A program made the translations under genes and the position numbers. From the NCBI GenBank assembly GCA_963772675.1, contig CAVYYF010000002.1:1-64000 (forward strand): a stretch of DNA of 64,000 nt, read 5' to 3'. Shown here one piece after another: positions 1-8,084 of this stretch. This stretch comes from JAKAGZ01 sp963772675 (lineage in GTDB: Bacteria; Bacteroidota; Ignavibacteria; Ignavibacteriales; Ignavibacteriaceae). Numbering within the stretch: the stretch's first letter is position 1; each line of letters begins with the position of its first letter. The notes below the pieces were generated by a model. It ran no database searches. It was not told the origin of the DNA and saw only the letters and a list, made by a program, of their open reading frames with translations.

Positions 1-6
1 TTAAAT

Positions 7-231
7 ATGCTTTACTTTGTTTATGTATTAAAAAGTAAAAAAGATAATAAGAGATACATAGGTTTTACCGATAATCTGGATAGAAGAATCTCCGAACATA
101 ATGCAGGATTAGTAAAATCTACTAGAAAAAGAAGGCCTTTGGAGCTAGTATATTTTGAAAAATTTGGGAAAAAATCTGAGGCAATGAAAAGAGAAAAATA
201 CTTTAAAACGGGTTTGGAAGAGCTTTTCTAA
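7..231 (+). CDS. Small GIY-YIG domain protein
   Basis: A 74-residue protein that is essentially one GIY-YIG nuclease domain of the small UPF0213/YhbQ-like type. The opening YFVYVLKS, the RYIGFT strand, the DRRISEHN helix with its arginine, and the VKSTRKRRP turn are all visible. A family-typical EAMKREKYFKTG helix closes the domain. Such stand-alone domains are common, often in many copies, in Bacteroidota-like genomes, and their physiological substrate is usually unknown. The protein ends shortly after the helix, slightly shorter than many relatives. It lies at the window edge with no clear operon partner. Family assignment is firm, nuclease activity is only inferred. Confidence 0.85.
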   Translation: MLYFVYVLKSKKDNKRYIGFTDNLDRRISEHNAGLVKSTRKRRPLELVYFEKFGKKSEAMKREKYFKTGLEELF

Positions 232-258
232 AAAATAAAGGTTTATAAATTATTTCAG

Positions 259-570
259 TTAAGGCGAAGGTCTACAACCCGCCAATTGGCGGGCGAATCC
301 GACCGGCGCCTCAAAAAAGTCCTGATAATTTGTAAGGATTTTTTGTTTTAAAATAGTTTTTAACCATTTTGAAATTGAAGTGATTATGATTATGTTTTTC
401 AACCACCCAAGGTCATGTAGCAGCCAGATAGAAACCGAATTTAATATCAGGAAACTTAAGAAACCTTTCAGCTTTTTAGGTATTGTGATATAAAGATTCA
501 GGAATCCTATAATAATTAAGAACAGAATAACCGCACTGATTTCCACAAAATTATTTAATGTCGATTCCAA
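259..570 (-). CDS. Hypothetical small membrane protein (doubtful)
   Basis: An open frame of 103 codons with two hydrophobic stretches near residues 9-29 and 36-52 and a lysine-rich second half. It resembles no family I recognise. The last 17 codons (EAPVGFARQLAGCRPSP) run through a GC-rich palindromic stretch that looks like inserted or non-coding sequence, so the natural C-terminus may be different. It could be a real two-helix membrane protein or a chance frame. No neighbour supports a function. Confidence 0.35.
   Translation of the reverse strand: MESTLNNFVEISAVILFLIIIGFLNLYITIPKKLKGFLSFLILNSVSIWLLHDLGWLKNIIIITSISKWLKTILKQKILTNYQDFFEAPVGFARQLAGCRPSP
278..293. repeat. 16-bp perfect palindrome in a tRNA-like GC-rich patch
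   Basis: CCCGCCAATTGGCGGG is a perfect 16-bp palindrome in otherwise AT-rich DNA. It is followed by GCGAATCCGACCGGCGCC, which resembles the T-arm and 3' acceptor strand of a tRNA, but no 5' half, anticodon arm or matching acceptor strand is present upstream. It may be a small mobile palindromic element or a relic. No other copy of this palindrome was noticed in the window. Confidence 0.45.
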
Positions 571-869
571 TTATTATCTTCTCAGCTTTTCACCAAATAA
601 TTTATTAGTATACAAAAATCTATAAATTAGTATGGTTCTTAAATTTAGACTGCGCTAACTCTTTTGCCTCAAATTTGTACAAATAATCAAATCGAAACAA
701 ATTATAAATCCCTACCTAATCATTATTATTAAAAAGCTAACATAAGCCTTGGCATATTAAGTGATTAACAAAAACTATCGATTACTTCCAAACCTCATGT
801 CGATGATTTAAATAGCAACATCTACCAGGCCAAGCGATATCAGGCTGTAAAATAGAATAGAGGCAAAAC
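571..869. other. Intergenic stretch without recognisable gene
   Basis: About 300 bases of AT-rich sequence with frequent stops in all frames. I see no tRNA, clear hairpin terminator or promoter pair. It may be decayed coding sequence. Confidence 0.5.
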
Positions 870-1052
870 GTGAGCGAATTTAAATTACACTTCACTTTTT
901 ATTTATTAAGGAAATTCAAAAGGCTAATGAAGGCCGGAATTTCTGCGCCAATTACTTTTTCAGATAAAGTATGGAAGTATGTAATCTTCAAAGATTTATT
1001 AAAGGTGAAAGCGCCTGAAGCGGCAAGCGGCTGCTGTGAAAAAGTAGAGTAG
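870..1052 (+). CDS. Hypothetical 60-residue protein (doubtful)
   Basis: A short frame with a GTG start, preceded by GAGGC about seven bases upstream, and convergent with the UPF0316 gene that ends one base after it. The product is basic in its first third (LRKFKRLMKAG) and ends in GCCEKVE with two adjacent cysteines. I recognise no family. Its position fills the gap neatly and it has a possible ribosome site, but it could be a chance frame. Confidence 0.3.
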   Translation: MSEFKLHFTFYLLRKFKRLMKAGISAPITFSDKVWKYVIFKDLLKVKAPEAASGCCEKVE

Positions 1053-1053
1053 A

Positions 1054-1572
1054 CTATTTTCTTGCTCCGTGTCTGAATCCCCTGTAAGGCAGTGAATGCT
1101 GTATTGTAATAAACGCGTCTTTATCAATTGATTCTATAAGTTCAACTACTTTTTTTTGTTTACTTCTTTGGACAATCAATACAATTATCGAAACTCCACC
1201 TGCTCCTCCTTCGCCAGGAAGAATTGTGACTCCGTATTTAGTTTTTCTTAAAGTATCAGCAATCTTATCTGTAAAGTGTTTTGAAATGACTGTCAGCTGT
1301 GCAAAACCAAGGCCGATCTTTTGTTCCAGAGAAACTCCGATAATATTACCAAGTGCGAATCCGGTAGCATATCCAAACAAATTTGGTATATAATCCAGGT
1401 GTTGGAATATATACCTTATGGCGAATACCCAAATTAATACTTCAAAAAACCCTGCAATCCCAGCATAATATTTTTTGCCCTGAACGACTAAAATTGTTCT
1501 CATCGTTCCGATGCTTACATCACAGATTCTCATACACATTATGAGAACGGAGCCCAAAATTGAATCAATCAT
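1054..1572 (-). CDS. UPF0316 / DUF2179 membrane protein
   Basis: A 172-residue protein of the UPF0316 (YebE-like) family, function unknown. The first ~95 residues hold three hydrophobic segments with the family-typical ICDVSIGTMRTI stretch (residues ~17-28), and residues ~100-172 form the soluble DUF2179-type domain with GVTILPGEGGAGG and the closing HSLPYRGFRHG. Length matches the family. The gene is transcribed away from pcm, so the 93-base gap to 1666 is a divergent promoter region. The domain architecture is recognisable; nothing here indicates a substrate or partner. Confidence 0.85.
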   Translation of the reverse strand: MIDSILGSVLIMCMRICDVSIGTMRTILVVQGKKYYAGIAGFFEVLIWVFAIRYIFQHLDYIPNLFGYATGFALGNIIGVSLEQKIGLGFAQLTVISKHFTDKIADTLRKTKYGVTILPGEGGAGGVSIIVLIVQRSKQKKVVELIESIDKDAFITIQHSLPYRGFRHGARK

Positions 1573-1626
1573 ATATTATCGAAATTTAATTAGGCCTTAA
1601 AATTAAACAATTATTGAATATTATTT

Positions 1627-1634
1627 TATCTTTG
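1627..1634 (+). promoter_or_regulatory. Candidate Bacteroidota-type -7 box upstream of pcm
   Basis: TATCTTTG matches the TAnnTTTG -7 consensus of the Bacteroidota housekeeping sigma factor. It lies 31 bases before the pcm ATG. A TTG at 1614-1616 is closer than the usual ~19-21 base spacing, so the -33 element is weak or absent. Confidence 0.35.
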
Positions 1635-1665
1635 TAAGTCAAATTATTTTCCAGTCAAAAGCAGA

Positions 1666-2304
1666 ATGTACAAATTACAAAGGCAGGATTTAGTAGATCA
1701 GATATCGATGAAGGGGATACATGATATCTCTGTTCTTAAAGCAGTGGGTGAAGTTGAAAGACATAAGTTTGTTCCCGATGCTATGAAGCATTTATCATAT
1801 AATGATGTTGCGTTGCCGATTGGGTATGGTCAGACAATATCACAACCTTACACAGTTGCATTTATGACACAAGAGTTAAAATTAAAGCCGGGACAAAAAG
1901 TACTCGAACTGGGAACAGGGTCTGGTTATCAGGCTGCAATCCTATTCCAAATGGGAATGGAAGTTTACAGTATAGAAAGGAACTATGACATTCTAATTGA
2001 AGCGCAAAAGTTATTTGATAAAATTTCTATCAGGGTAAAAACAAAATGCGCTGACGGAACTCTGGGCTGGAAAGAGCATGCGCCATTTGATGGAATAATT
2101 GTTACTGCCGGTTCGCCTTCTGTGCCTTTGTCGTTAAGAGATCAGTTAGCTATTGGAGGAAGAATCGTAATCCCGGTTGGAGATAAATTTTCGCAGAAGT
2201 TAAAGATTGTTATAAAAATTGATGATGATAGATTTGAAGAAGAAGATATTCCTGAGTTTAAATTTGTTCCACTAATAGGCAAAGAGGGTTGGAACGAAAA
2301 ATAA
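1666..2304 (+). CDS. pcm: Protein-L-isoaspartate O-methyltransferase
   Basis: Repairs damaged proteins by methylating L-isoaspartyl residues with S-adenosylmethionine. The 212-residue product has the family landmarks in order: RHKFVPDAM (~32-40), ALPIGYGQTISQPYTVAFM (~49-67) and the SAM-binding LELGTGSGYQ (~80-89). The C-terminal half contains FDGIIVTAG and GGRIVIPVG. Length is normal. The start is an ATG right after a promoter-like box. The 3' end overlaps the TTG start of miaA by 16 bases, so the two are translationally coupled or at least co-transcribed. Confidence 0.95.
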   Translation: MYKLQRQDLVDQISMKGIHDISVLKAVGEVERHKFVPDAMKHLSYNDVALPIGYGQTISQPYTVAFMTQELKLKPGQKVLELGTGSGYQAAILFQMGMEVYSIERNYDILIEAQKLFDKISIRVKTKCADGTLGWKEHAPFDGIIVTAGSPSVPLSLRDQLAIGGRIVIPVGDKFSQKLKIVIKIDDDRFEEEDIPEFKFVPLIGKEGWNEK

Positions 2305-3210
2305 TTGTAATTGTCGGCCCAACTTGTTCCGGCAAAACTAATCTAGGAATTCAACTGGCAGAAAAAATTAATGGCGAAATAATTTCTGCCGATAGCAGAC
2401 AAATTTATAAATACCTGGATGTTGGAACTGCTAAACCTTCAAAAGATGAGCTGGAAAAGGTAAAACACTATTTTATTAGTAAGCTGGAACCGGATGAAGA
2501 TTTTAATGTAAGCAAATTTGAATGGGAAGCATTAAAAATTATTGAAAAGATCTTTGAAAATGGTAAGCAACCTATAGTTGTTGGTGGTACAGGTTTATAT
2601 ATTAAAGCGTTGATCGACGGAATATTTGACACTGTTGATACTGATGAAGAATATCGGAAGGAATTGCTTGAATTAAAGGCTAAATTTGGTAATCAGTATT
2701 TGTATGATAAATTAATCCTGGTTGACTCCTGAAAGTGCGGAGAAAATGCAGCCATCGAACTGGAAGAGGATTATCAGGGCTTTAGAAGTTTATCATTTAA
2801 CCGGAAAAAGGATAGGCGTTCATCAGGAAAAATATAAAAGAGAAATAAATTATAATTTTATCCAGTATGGATTAAATTGGGAAAGAGAAATTCTTTATAA
2901 AAATATAGAATACCGTGTTGATGAAATGATAAAGTCCGGGTTAGTTGAAGAGGTAAAGAAAATAATTGCAAAAGGTTACGATAAAAAATTAAATTCACTT
3001 AATACTGTAGGATATAAAGAAATTATTTCTTATCTGGAAGGTGAAATTTCACTTGATAGAGCAATAGAACTTATTAAAAGAAATACCAGAAGATTTGCTA
3101 AACGACAGATGACCTGGTTCCGAAGAGATAAAAGGATAAGATGGTACGATGTTAGTGATGTTGCAGACTTAAATAAAGTTTCAGATAAAATTGTAAAACA
3201 GGAATTTTAA
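2289..3210 (+). CDS. miaA: tRNA dimethylallyltransferase MiaA, with one frame change
   Basis: Transfers a dimethylallyl group to N6 of A37 in tRNAs that read UNN codons. The N-terminal part starts at a TTG inside pcm and shows the P-loop GPTCSGKT (residues 10-17), ISADSRQIYKYLDVGTAKPS and GGTGLYIKALIDG. After LYDKLILVD the frame ends in TGA at 2730. The remainder, PESAEKMQPSNWKRIIRALEVY onwards, is in the +1 frame from 2728 to 3210. Dropping one base near 2727 (GAC-T-CCT) restores a 306-residue enzyme of normal length with the expected VDPESA junction. This is either a sequencing insertion or a recent inactivating mutation. The stop overlaps the ATG of the next gene (TAATG). Confidence 0.9.
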
Positions 3211-4577
3211 TGAAAGAAAAAATAAGAATTGCTTCAGGACAGGGATTCTGGGGTGATTTAATTGAAGCACCTTACTGGCAGGTAACCAAAGGTCCGATTG
3301 ATTATCTGGTTATGGATTATCTGGCCGAAGTAACAATGTCTATTTTACAAAAACAGAAAAATAAAAATCCTGATCTTGGCTATGCAAGAGATATTCCCGG
3401 CTTGATGAAAAAGATTTTGCCAATCTGTAAGGAGAAAGGAATTAAAGTAATAACAAACGGCGGTGGAGTGAATCCTGTTGCCTGTGCTGAAGCTATCATT
3501 AAAGTTGCTAAAGATATCGGTATCAAGAATTTAAAAATAGGGGTTGTCGTCGGTGATGATATAAAAGACAAGATCGATGATGTTATCTCTGCTGGTTGTG
3601 AATTGAATAACATGGAAACCGGTGAATCTGTAAAAACAGTGAAGGATAAAATTCTCAGTGCAAATGTTTATTTCGGTGCTTTCCCGATTGTTGAAGCTTT
3701 GCAGATAGGTGCGGAGATTGTAATTACTGGTCGCACGACAGATACAGGGTTAACATTGGCTCCAATGATTTATGAATTTGGGTGGAAGGCCAATAATTAT
3801 AACTTAATGGCGGCAGGAACTGTAGCCGGGCATATTCTGGAGTGTGGAGCGCAATCGTCAGGTGGAAATTTTTTAGGAGACTGGCAGTCACTTGAAAATA
3901 TGGCAGAAGTCGGTTTCCCTATTGCAGAAGCCTTCCCAAATGGGGATGTTGTAATTACGAAACACGAAAATACCGGTGGACTCGTTTCATTTGCGACTGT
4001 TGCAGAACAGCTTGTGTATGAAATCGGAGACCCCAAATCATATATAACTCCTGATTGTGTTGCCGATTTTTCTTCTATTAAGTTGGAAGATCTCGGGAAT
4101 AACCGGGTGAAAGTTTATGACGTAAAAGGAAATCCTGAAACTGAATTTTTTAAGGTTTCCTGCTCTTATGCAAGCGGATATTCTGCGATTGGTTCATTAA
4201 CATATTCCTGGCCTCAGGCATTAACAAAAGCAAAAGCTGCTGATAAAATACTCAGGAAAAGATTGGAGAATCTTAACTTAAAGTATGATGAAATCAAAAC
4301 TGAATTTATAGGATATAACGCAACACAGGGGCCGCTTTCAAAAGAGTTGAATGAAGATGACATAAATGAAATAATGTTACGAGTCGCTGTTCGCGGAAAA
4401 GATTATGATTCAATTGAAAGATTCGGGAAAGAAATTGCCCCGTTAATATTAACAGGTCCGCCGAGTGTTACCGGATTTGCTGGAGGCAGACCAAAACCGA
4501 GCGAAGTAGTAGCTTACTGGCCTGCTTTGATTCCTAAAAAGTTAGTTAAACCTGAAGTAAAATTATACGAGTTGTAA
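3210..4577 (+). CDS. AtuA-like acyclic terpene utilization / DUF1446 protein
   Basis: A 455-residue member of the DUF1446 (AtuA) family. It begins with the characteristic RIASGQGFWGD and contains VITNGGGVNPVACAEAI (~80-96), EIVITGRTTDTGLTLAPMI (~168-186) and GGNFLGDW. In Pseudomonas AtuA belongs to the citronellol/geraniol degradation cluster, but its reaction is not established, and no other atu gene is nearby. Here it is coupled to miaA (one-base overlap) and followed after one base by the small AtuA ferredoxin-fold gene, which in many species is its C-terminal domain. No signal peptide, so cytoplasmic. The family call is firm; a terpene role is not supported by context. Confidence 0.85.
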   Translation: MKEKIRIASGQGFWGDLIEAPYWQVTKGPIDYLVMDYLAEVTMSILQKQKNKNPDLGYARDIPGLMKKILPICKEKGIKVITNGGGVNPVACAEAIIKVAKDIGIKNLKIGVVVGDDIKDKIDDVISAGCELNNMETGESVKTVKDKILSANVYFGAFPIVEALQIGAEIVITGRTTDTGLTLAPMIYEFGWKANNYNLMAAGTVAGHILECGAQSSGGNFLGDWQSLENMAEVGFPIAEAFPNGDVVITKHENTGGLVSFATVAEQLVYEIGDPKSYITPDCVADFSSIKLEDLGNNRVKVYDVKGNPETEFFKVSCSYASGYSAIGSLTYSWPQALTKAKAADKILRKRLENLNLKYDEIKTEFIGYNATQGPLSKELNEDDINEIMLRVAVRGKDYDSIERFGKEIAPLILTGPPSVTGFAGGRPKPSEVVAYWPALIPKKLVKPEVKLYEL

Positions 4578-4578
4578 A

Positions 4579-4890
4579 ATGAAAATAAAATTAAGAGATA
4601 TTGCTCATGCACGCAGTGGGGACAAAGGTGATGCCGGGAATGTTGGTGTCATCGCTTATGATGATAAAGGTTTTGAAATAATCCGAAAGCATCTTAGTAA
4701 AGAGAGAGTAAAAAAACACTTTGAAGGAATTTGTTTCGGAGAAGTTGAGCGATACGAAATGCCGAATATTCGTGCGATAAATTTCCTGCTGCATAACACT
4801 CTGGGAGGTGGGGGAACTGTTTCTCTTAAGCACGATGCACAGGGTAAAATACTTGCTTCTGCAATGTTGAGAATGGAAATTGAAATTTAA
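4579..4890 (+). CDS. AtuA-like ferredoxin-fold domain protein
   Basis: A 103-residue protein matching the small C-terminal domain of AtuA-type proteins: IKLRDIAHARSGDKGDAGNVGVIAYD at the start and LLHNTLGGGGTVSLKHDAQGK near the end, both hallmark stretches. In many genomes this domain is fused to DUF1446; here it is a separate gene one base downstream of its partner, so the two probably form one complex. The following prfB starts 20 bases later and may share the transcript. No catalytic function is established. Confidence 0.85.
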   Translation: MKIKLRDIAHARSGDKGDAGNVGVIAYDDKGFEIIRKHLSKERVKKHFEGICFGEVERYEMPNIRAINFLLHNTLGGGGTVSLKHDAQGKILASAMLRMEIEI

Positions 4891-4910
4891 CTTAAAAAAA
4901 TGGAGAAAAA

Positions 4911-6012
4911 ATGTACGAAGAAGAATTAAAAACGTTGAAAGGATATAAAATACGAATCGATAATTTACGGAGTTATCTTTGACGTCGATAAAAAAGATTC
5001 AAAGGTAAAAGAATTACAAAACCAAACCGGCCAGCCTTCTTTCTGGGATGACCAGATAGCTGCACAGAAAACTCTGCAGGAAATAAAATCTCTCGAATCT
5101 TGGGTAAATCTCTGGAAAGCAGTTCACGATAAATCTCAAAACCTCGAGGAAATTATCCAGCTTGCTGATATGGAAAATGATTCCTCTTTTGAAACAGAAA
5201 TTCAAAAGGAATTGAATGAGTTGAATTCAGCAATTGAAAACGCCGAGCTAAAAAATATGCTTAGCGGAAAGGATGATTCAAAGAACTGTATTCTCACAAT
5301 TCATTCTGGTGCCGGTGGAACTGAATCGCAGGATTGGGCTGATATGCTTATGAGAATGTACCTTAGATGGGGAGAGCAGAACGACTACAAAATGACATTG
5401 GTTGATATACTTGAAGGAGATGGCGCTGGAATTAAAAGTGCAACTATAGAAGTCGAAGGCGAATTTGCTTATGGTTATATGAAAGCAGAAAACGGTGTTC
5501 ATCGTCTCGTAAGAATTTCTCCTTTTGATTCAAATAAGAGAAGACACACTTCATTTGCATCTGTTTTTGTTATCCCGGAAGTTGATGATACTATAGAAAT
5601 AGAAATTAATCCTGCTGATTTAAGAGTTGATACTTATCGTTCAGGTGGAAAGGGCGGACAGAACGTAAACAAGGTTGAAACTGCTGTAAGGATCACTCAC
5701 ATTCCTACTAATACTGTTGCAGCCTGTCAGAGTGAACGCTCTCAGGGACAAAACAGAGTAAATGCGATGAAGCTTCTCAAATCAAAACTGTACCAGATTG
5801 AACTGGAGAAACAGGAAGCAGAACTAGACGAAGTTGAAAAAAGTAAAATGAAAATAGAGTGGGGAAGTCAGATTCGTTCTTATGTTTTCCATCCATACAA
5901 TATGGTTAAAGATCACAGGACTGATGAAGAAACCTCGGATGTGCAGAGAGTAATGGATGGAGATATTAACAGATTTATTAAAGCTTATCTGCTAAAATTT
6001 AGCAAGAATTAA
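4911..6012 (+). CDS. prfB: Peptide chain release factor 2 (programmed +1 frameshift)
   Basis: Recognises UGA and UAA stop codons and triggers peptide release. Translation starts at ATG 4911, preceded by TGGAG, runs 23 codons, and reaches an in-frame UGA at 4980-4982. A +1 slip on CTT continues at GAC 4981 and gives a 366-residue protein, normal for RF2. In that numbering the RF2-specific SPF tripeptide lies at residues 203-205 and the peptidyl-transferase GGQ at 248-250, close to the E. coli positions. The open frame with ATG at 5170 is only the later part of this gene. The site makes RF2 synthesis self-regulating: low RF2 favours the slip. It is preceded by the AtuA pair with a 20-base gap. 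Confidence 0.95.
4967..4983 (+). promoter_or_regulatory. prfB programmed frameshift site
   Basis: The stretch CGGAGT-TAT-CTT-TGA-C holds a Shine-Dalgarno-like GGAG three bases before TAT-CTT-TGA-C. This is the conserved RF2 autoregulatory signal: slippery CUU, UGA as the slow codon, and C after it, which weakens termination. It differs from the accidental frame changes elsewhere in the window because each element of the known signal is present. Confidence 0.92.
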
Positions 6013-6014
6013 AT

Positions 6015-6100
6015 ATAGAACGCGAATAAACACGGATCAAGCGATTCCTCGCAGATTAAATTCTTGGTTATCTGTTTAATCAGTGAAATCCGTGTTCTAT
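6015..6100. repeat. Nested inverted repeat between prfB and MGMT-like gene
   Basis: Outer arms ATAGAAC (6015-6021) and GTTCTAT (6094-6100), middle arms CACGGAT (6031-6037) and ATCCGTG (6088-6094), and inner arms GATTAAA (6054-6060) and TTTAATC (6075-6081) fold into one long imperfect hairpin that fills the intergenic gap. The pieces resemble the dispersed palindromic sequences common between genes in this group. It could also work as a 3' end stabiliser or weak terminator, although no T-tract follows. Confidence 0.55.
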
Positions 6101-6119
6101 TGAATTTCCACATTACAAA

Positions 6120-6485
6120 ATGAAATCAAAAAAGAATCAAAATTTCTTTGACAAAGTTTACAAAGTAGTCGCAAAAATTCCTTATGGAAAAGTGACTACT
6201 TACGGAGACATTGCCGAAGCGTGTGGAACACGCGGTGCGGCGAGAACTGTCGGTTGGGCGATAAATGGTGCGAGTGTTACTGGTTTGCCATGTCACAGAG
6301 TTGTAAACAGGTTCGGCGCATTAACCGGGCGATTACATTTTGGTGATCCTGACTTAATGGAAGATATGTTGCTATCGGAAGGAATTGAATTTGATGAAGA
6401 TGGCTGTGTAATTATGGAAAAATATCTCTGGAAACCAAAGTCATTTAGAACTAGAAAGAAGAGCAAAAAGAAAGTCAGAAAATAG
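6120..6485 (+). CDS. MGMT-family DNA-binding/alkyltransferase-like protein
   Basis: A 121-residue protein corresponding to the DNA-binding domain of O6-alkylguanine-DNA alkyltransferases. It shows IPYGKVTTYGDIAEACG (~20-36), the helix-turn-helix with its arginine in RGAARTVGWAING, and PCHRVV with the methyl-acceptor cysteine (~61). Many stand-alone proteins of this size (ATL/YbaZ) have PWHRV instead and only bind damage; this one keeps the cysteine, so it may be an active small alkyltransferase. The usual N-terminal domain is lacking. The lysine-rich C-terminal tail (RTRKKSKKKVRK) is likely to help DNA binding. Confidence 0.85.
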   Translation: MKSKKNQNFFDKVYKVVAKIPYGKVTTYGDIAEACGTRGAARTVGWAINGASVTGLPCHRVVNRFGALTGRLHFGDPDLMEDMLLSEGIEFDEDGCVIMEKYLWKPKSFRTRKKSKKKVRK

Positions 6486-6487
6486 AA

Positions 6488-7423
6488 TTAATAACTTGTC
6501 CTGACCACTTTCACAGAAGAAACACCAGTTTGAATATTCAGATAAATTTTATTTTTCGCATTATCAAAATTTGATGTCTGGTAGTGATCATCACTGAGCC
6601 TGTTAAATTCACTGAAGGATTTTGAAGAAAGCGCAATATCCGTTCTGATATCACAACCTGCATTTTCAGGGACATATACTTCGATTGAAGAAGCTCCCCC
6701 TTCAATATTTACACGTGATTCATCAACGTTATCACCTAATTTTAATTTCAAGGAAGCAGCGCCCATGCTTACATCAATCCTTTGTGTTTTGTATTGATGA
6801 AGATCAAAATCCGCTGATGCTGCACCTATCTCGAGATCTAAATTCCAGACAGGGTTTGTATTTAAAGAAACTTCAGCTTTATTTCTAAGTTTGCCGTGTC
6901 TGAACCTGAAATGATGCTCCTGACCGGTAAGTAAAATATTTACATTGTGTTCATCTATATTTTTGCGAACTATAAAATCATAGTCGATTCCATTTGTTTT
7001 AGCTGCAATTAAATCAGAAGTTGTGTCTCTTATAACAAAAGAGCCGGCTCCACTTTCAAAGTGGAATTTTGCTTCCTTAATTGATGGGTCGTAAGCTTCG
7101 CTGTAACTTTTATAATTATTTGAGTTGTCTATAGAAATGTTAAAATCTTTTGAATCCCAATTAAAATTATCTGCAAAAATGTCTGTTCCCGCTTTAAAGG
7201 TCGCAAAAATTACAAATGCAAGCAGCAGGCCCGATGCACCGGCTAACAATCCCTTGAAATAAACATTCTTGACGACAATCGCCAAACCCCAAAGTACGAG
7301 AACTACAGGCCAGAATTTCCACAGATCATCCCAGCTAAAATTCAAATAATAAAAATTATTTAATAAAGTTAATACTCCAAGCGTGATGAACAACGCACCC
7401 CAGAAAAAATGTTTGGATTTCAT
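6488..7423 (-). CDS. LiaF/toast-rack-like membrane protein
   Basis: 311 residues: an N-terminal LiaI/LiaF-type membrane region with three or four hydrophobic segments (about residues 7-25, 37-52 and 56-80) and, from ~110 on, a repetitive beta-rich extracytoplasmic part with GAGSFVIRDTTSD, GAASADFDL, GAASLKLKLGD and GGASSIEVYVP repeats, typical of toast-rack adhesin-like domains. LiaF-type proteins modulate envelope-stress two-component systems. The gene is 21 bases downstream of a PspC gene on the same strand, preceded by GAAGAGAGAG as ribosome site, so the two form an envelope-stress operon. No kinase or regulator is adjacent, so the signal output is unknown. Confidence 0.75.
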   Translation of the reverse strand: MKSKHFFWGALFITLGVLTLLNNFYYLNFSWDDLWKFWPVVLVLWGLAIVVKNVYFKGLLAGASGLLLAFVIFATFKAGTDIFADNFNWDSKDFNISIDNSNNYKSYSEAYDPSIKEAKFHFESGAGSFVIRDTTSDLIAAKTNGIDYDFIVRKNIDEHNVNILLTGQEHHFRFRHGKLRNKAEVSLNTNPVWNLDLEIGAASADFDLHQYKTQRIDVSMGAASLKLKLGDNVDESRVNIEGGASSIEVYVPENAGCDIRTDIALSSKSFSEFNRLSDDHYQTSNFDNAKNKIYLNIQTGVSSVKVVRTSY

Positions 7424-7444
7424 TTTACTCTCTCTTCTTTGGTT

Positions 7445-7888
7445 TTAATCATACTTTGATTTAAGAAGAATTCCAACTCCGATCAGGATTAAGAGCAAGG
7501 GCCAAAAAGCATGAAAGTGAACGAAATTGTCTATCAACAAAAGGACACCAAAAACTATAAGAATTGCCGCGAAAATATGAGAACTGTTTTGCTTGTGTTG
7601 AGTTTGTGCCTGTGCCTGTTCTGCAGTCTGGCTCTCAGCATCTTGATCAGATGTTTCTTTAGCCGCGCCTGAATTGGAGCTAGTTTGTTTAGCGGTTTCA
7701 AGACCATAAGGCTCTTCCGGCACAACAATCCAGAGAACAATATAAGCAAGGAAACCCGCTCCCATAAAAAGGCCAACTACAAAAAGAATTCTAACGATCG
7801 TTGGATCAATATCAAAATATTCAGCAAGACCTCCTGCAACGCCGCCGATCATTTTGTCTTTTCTTGAACGATACCATTTCTTTTTCAT
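7445..7888 (-). CDS. PspC domain protein with LiaI-like C-terminus
   Basis: 147 residues. Residues ~3-60 are a PspC domain: YRSRKDKMIGGVAGGLAEYFDIDPTIVR followed by a transmembrane helix and VVPEEP. A low-complexity glutamine/alanine/threonine linker (~62-100) leads to two short C-terminal membrane helices around WPLLLILIGVGILL, as in LiaI/DUF5668 proteins. PspC proteins sense or relay membrane stress. First gene of a two-gene operon with the LiaF-like protein; the 196-base gap to nadE is a divergent promoter region. Confidence 0.85.
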   Translation of the reverse strand: MKKKWYRSRKDKMIGGVAGGLAEYFDIDPTIVRILFVVGLFMGAGFLAYIVLWIVVPEEPYGLETAKQTSSNSGAAKETSDQDAESQTAEQAQAQTQHKQNSSHIFAAILIVFGVLLLIDNFVHFHAFWPLLLILIGVGILLKSKYD

Positions 7889-8084
7889 TTTCGGGTCTCC
7901 GAAATTATTATTCTTTTTTTCTGGTTAAATGTTAGTAAATTTTACGGAAGATACCCTAATAATGTTATTATCGGCAGTTTTTCAGTTAATTCGGGGTACA
8001 GGGCATACCAACGGTAGAAATTCAGCTTTAATTTTTTGTAAAACGGGGCAACCTTTCATATTTTTACTAAAACGAAATTGAAAT

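Noticed and set aside
278..318. A complete tRNA gene
   Set aside because: Only a T-arm and acceptor-like 3' part is seen; no anticodon arm, D arm or pairing 5' strand.
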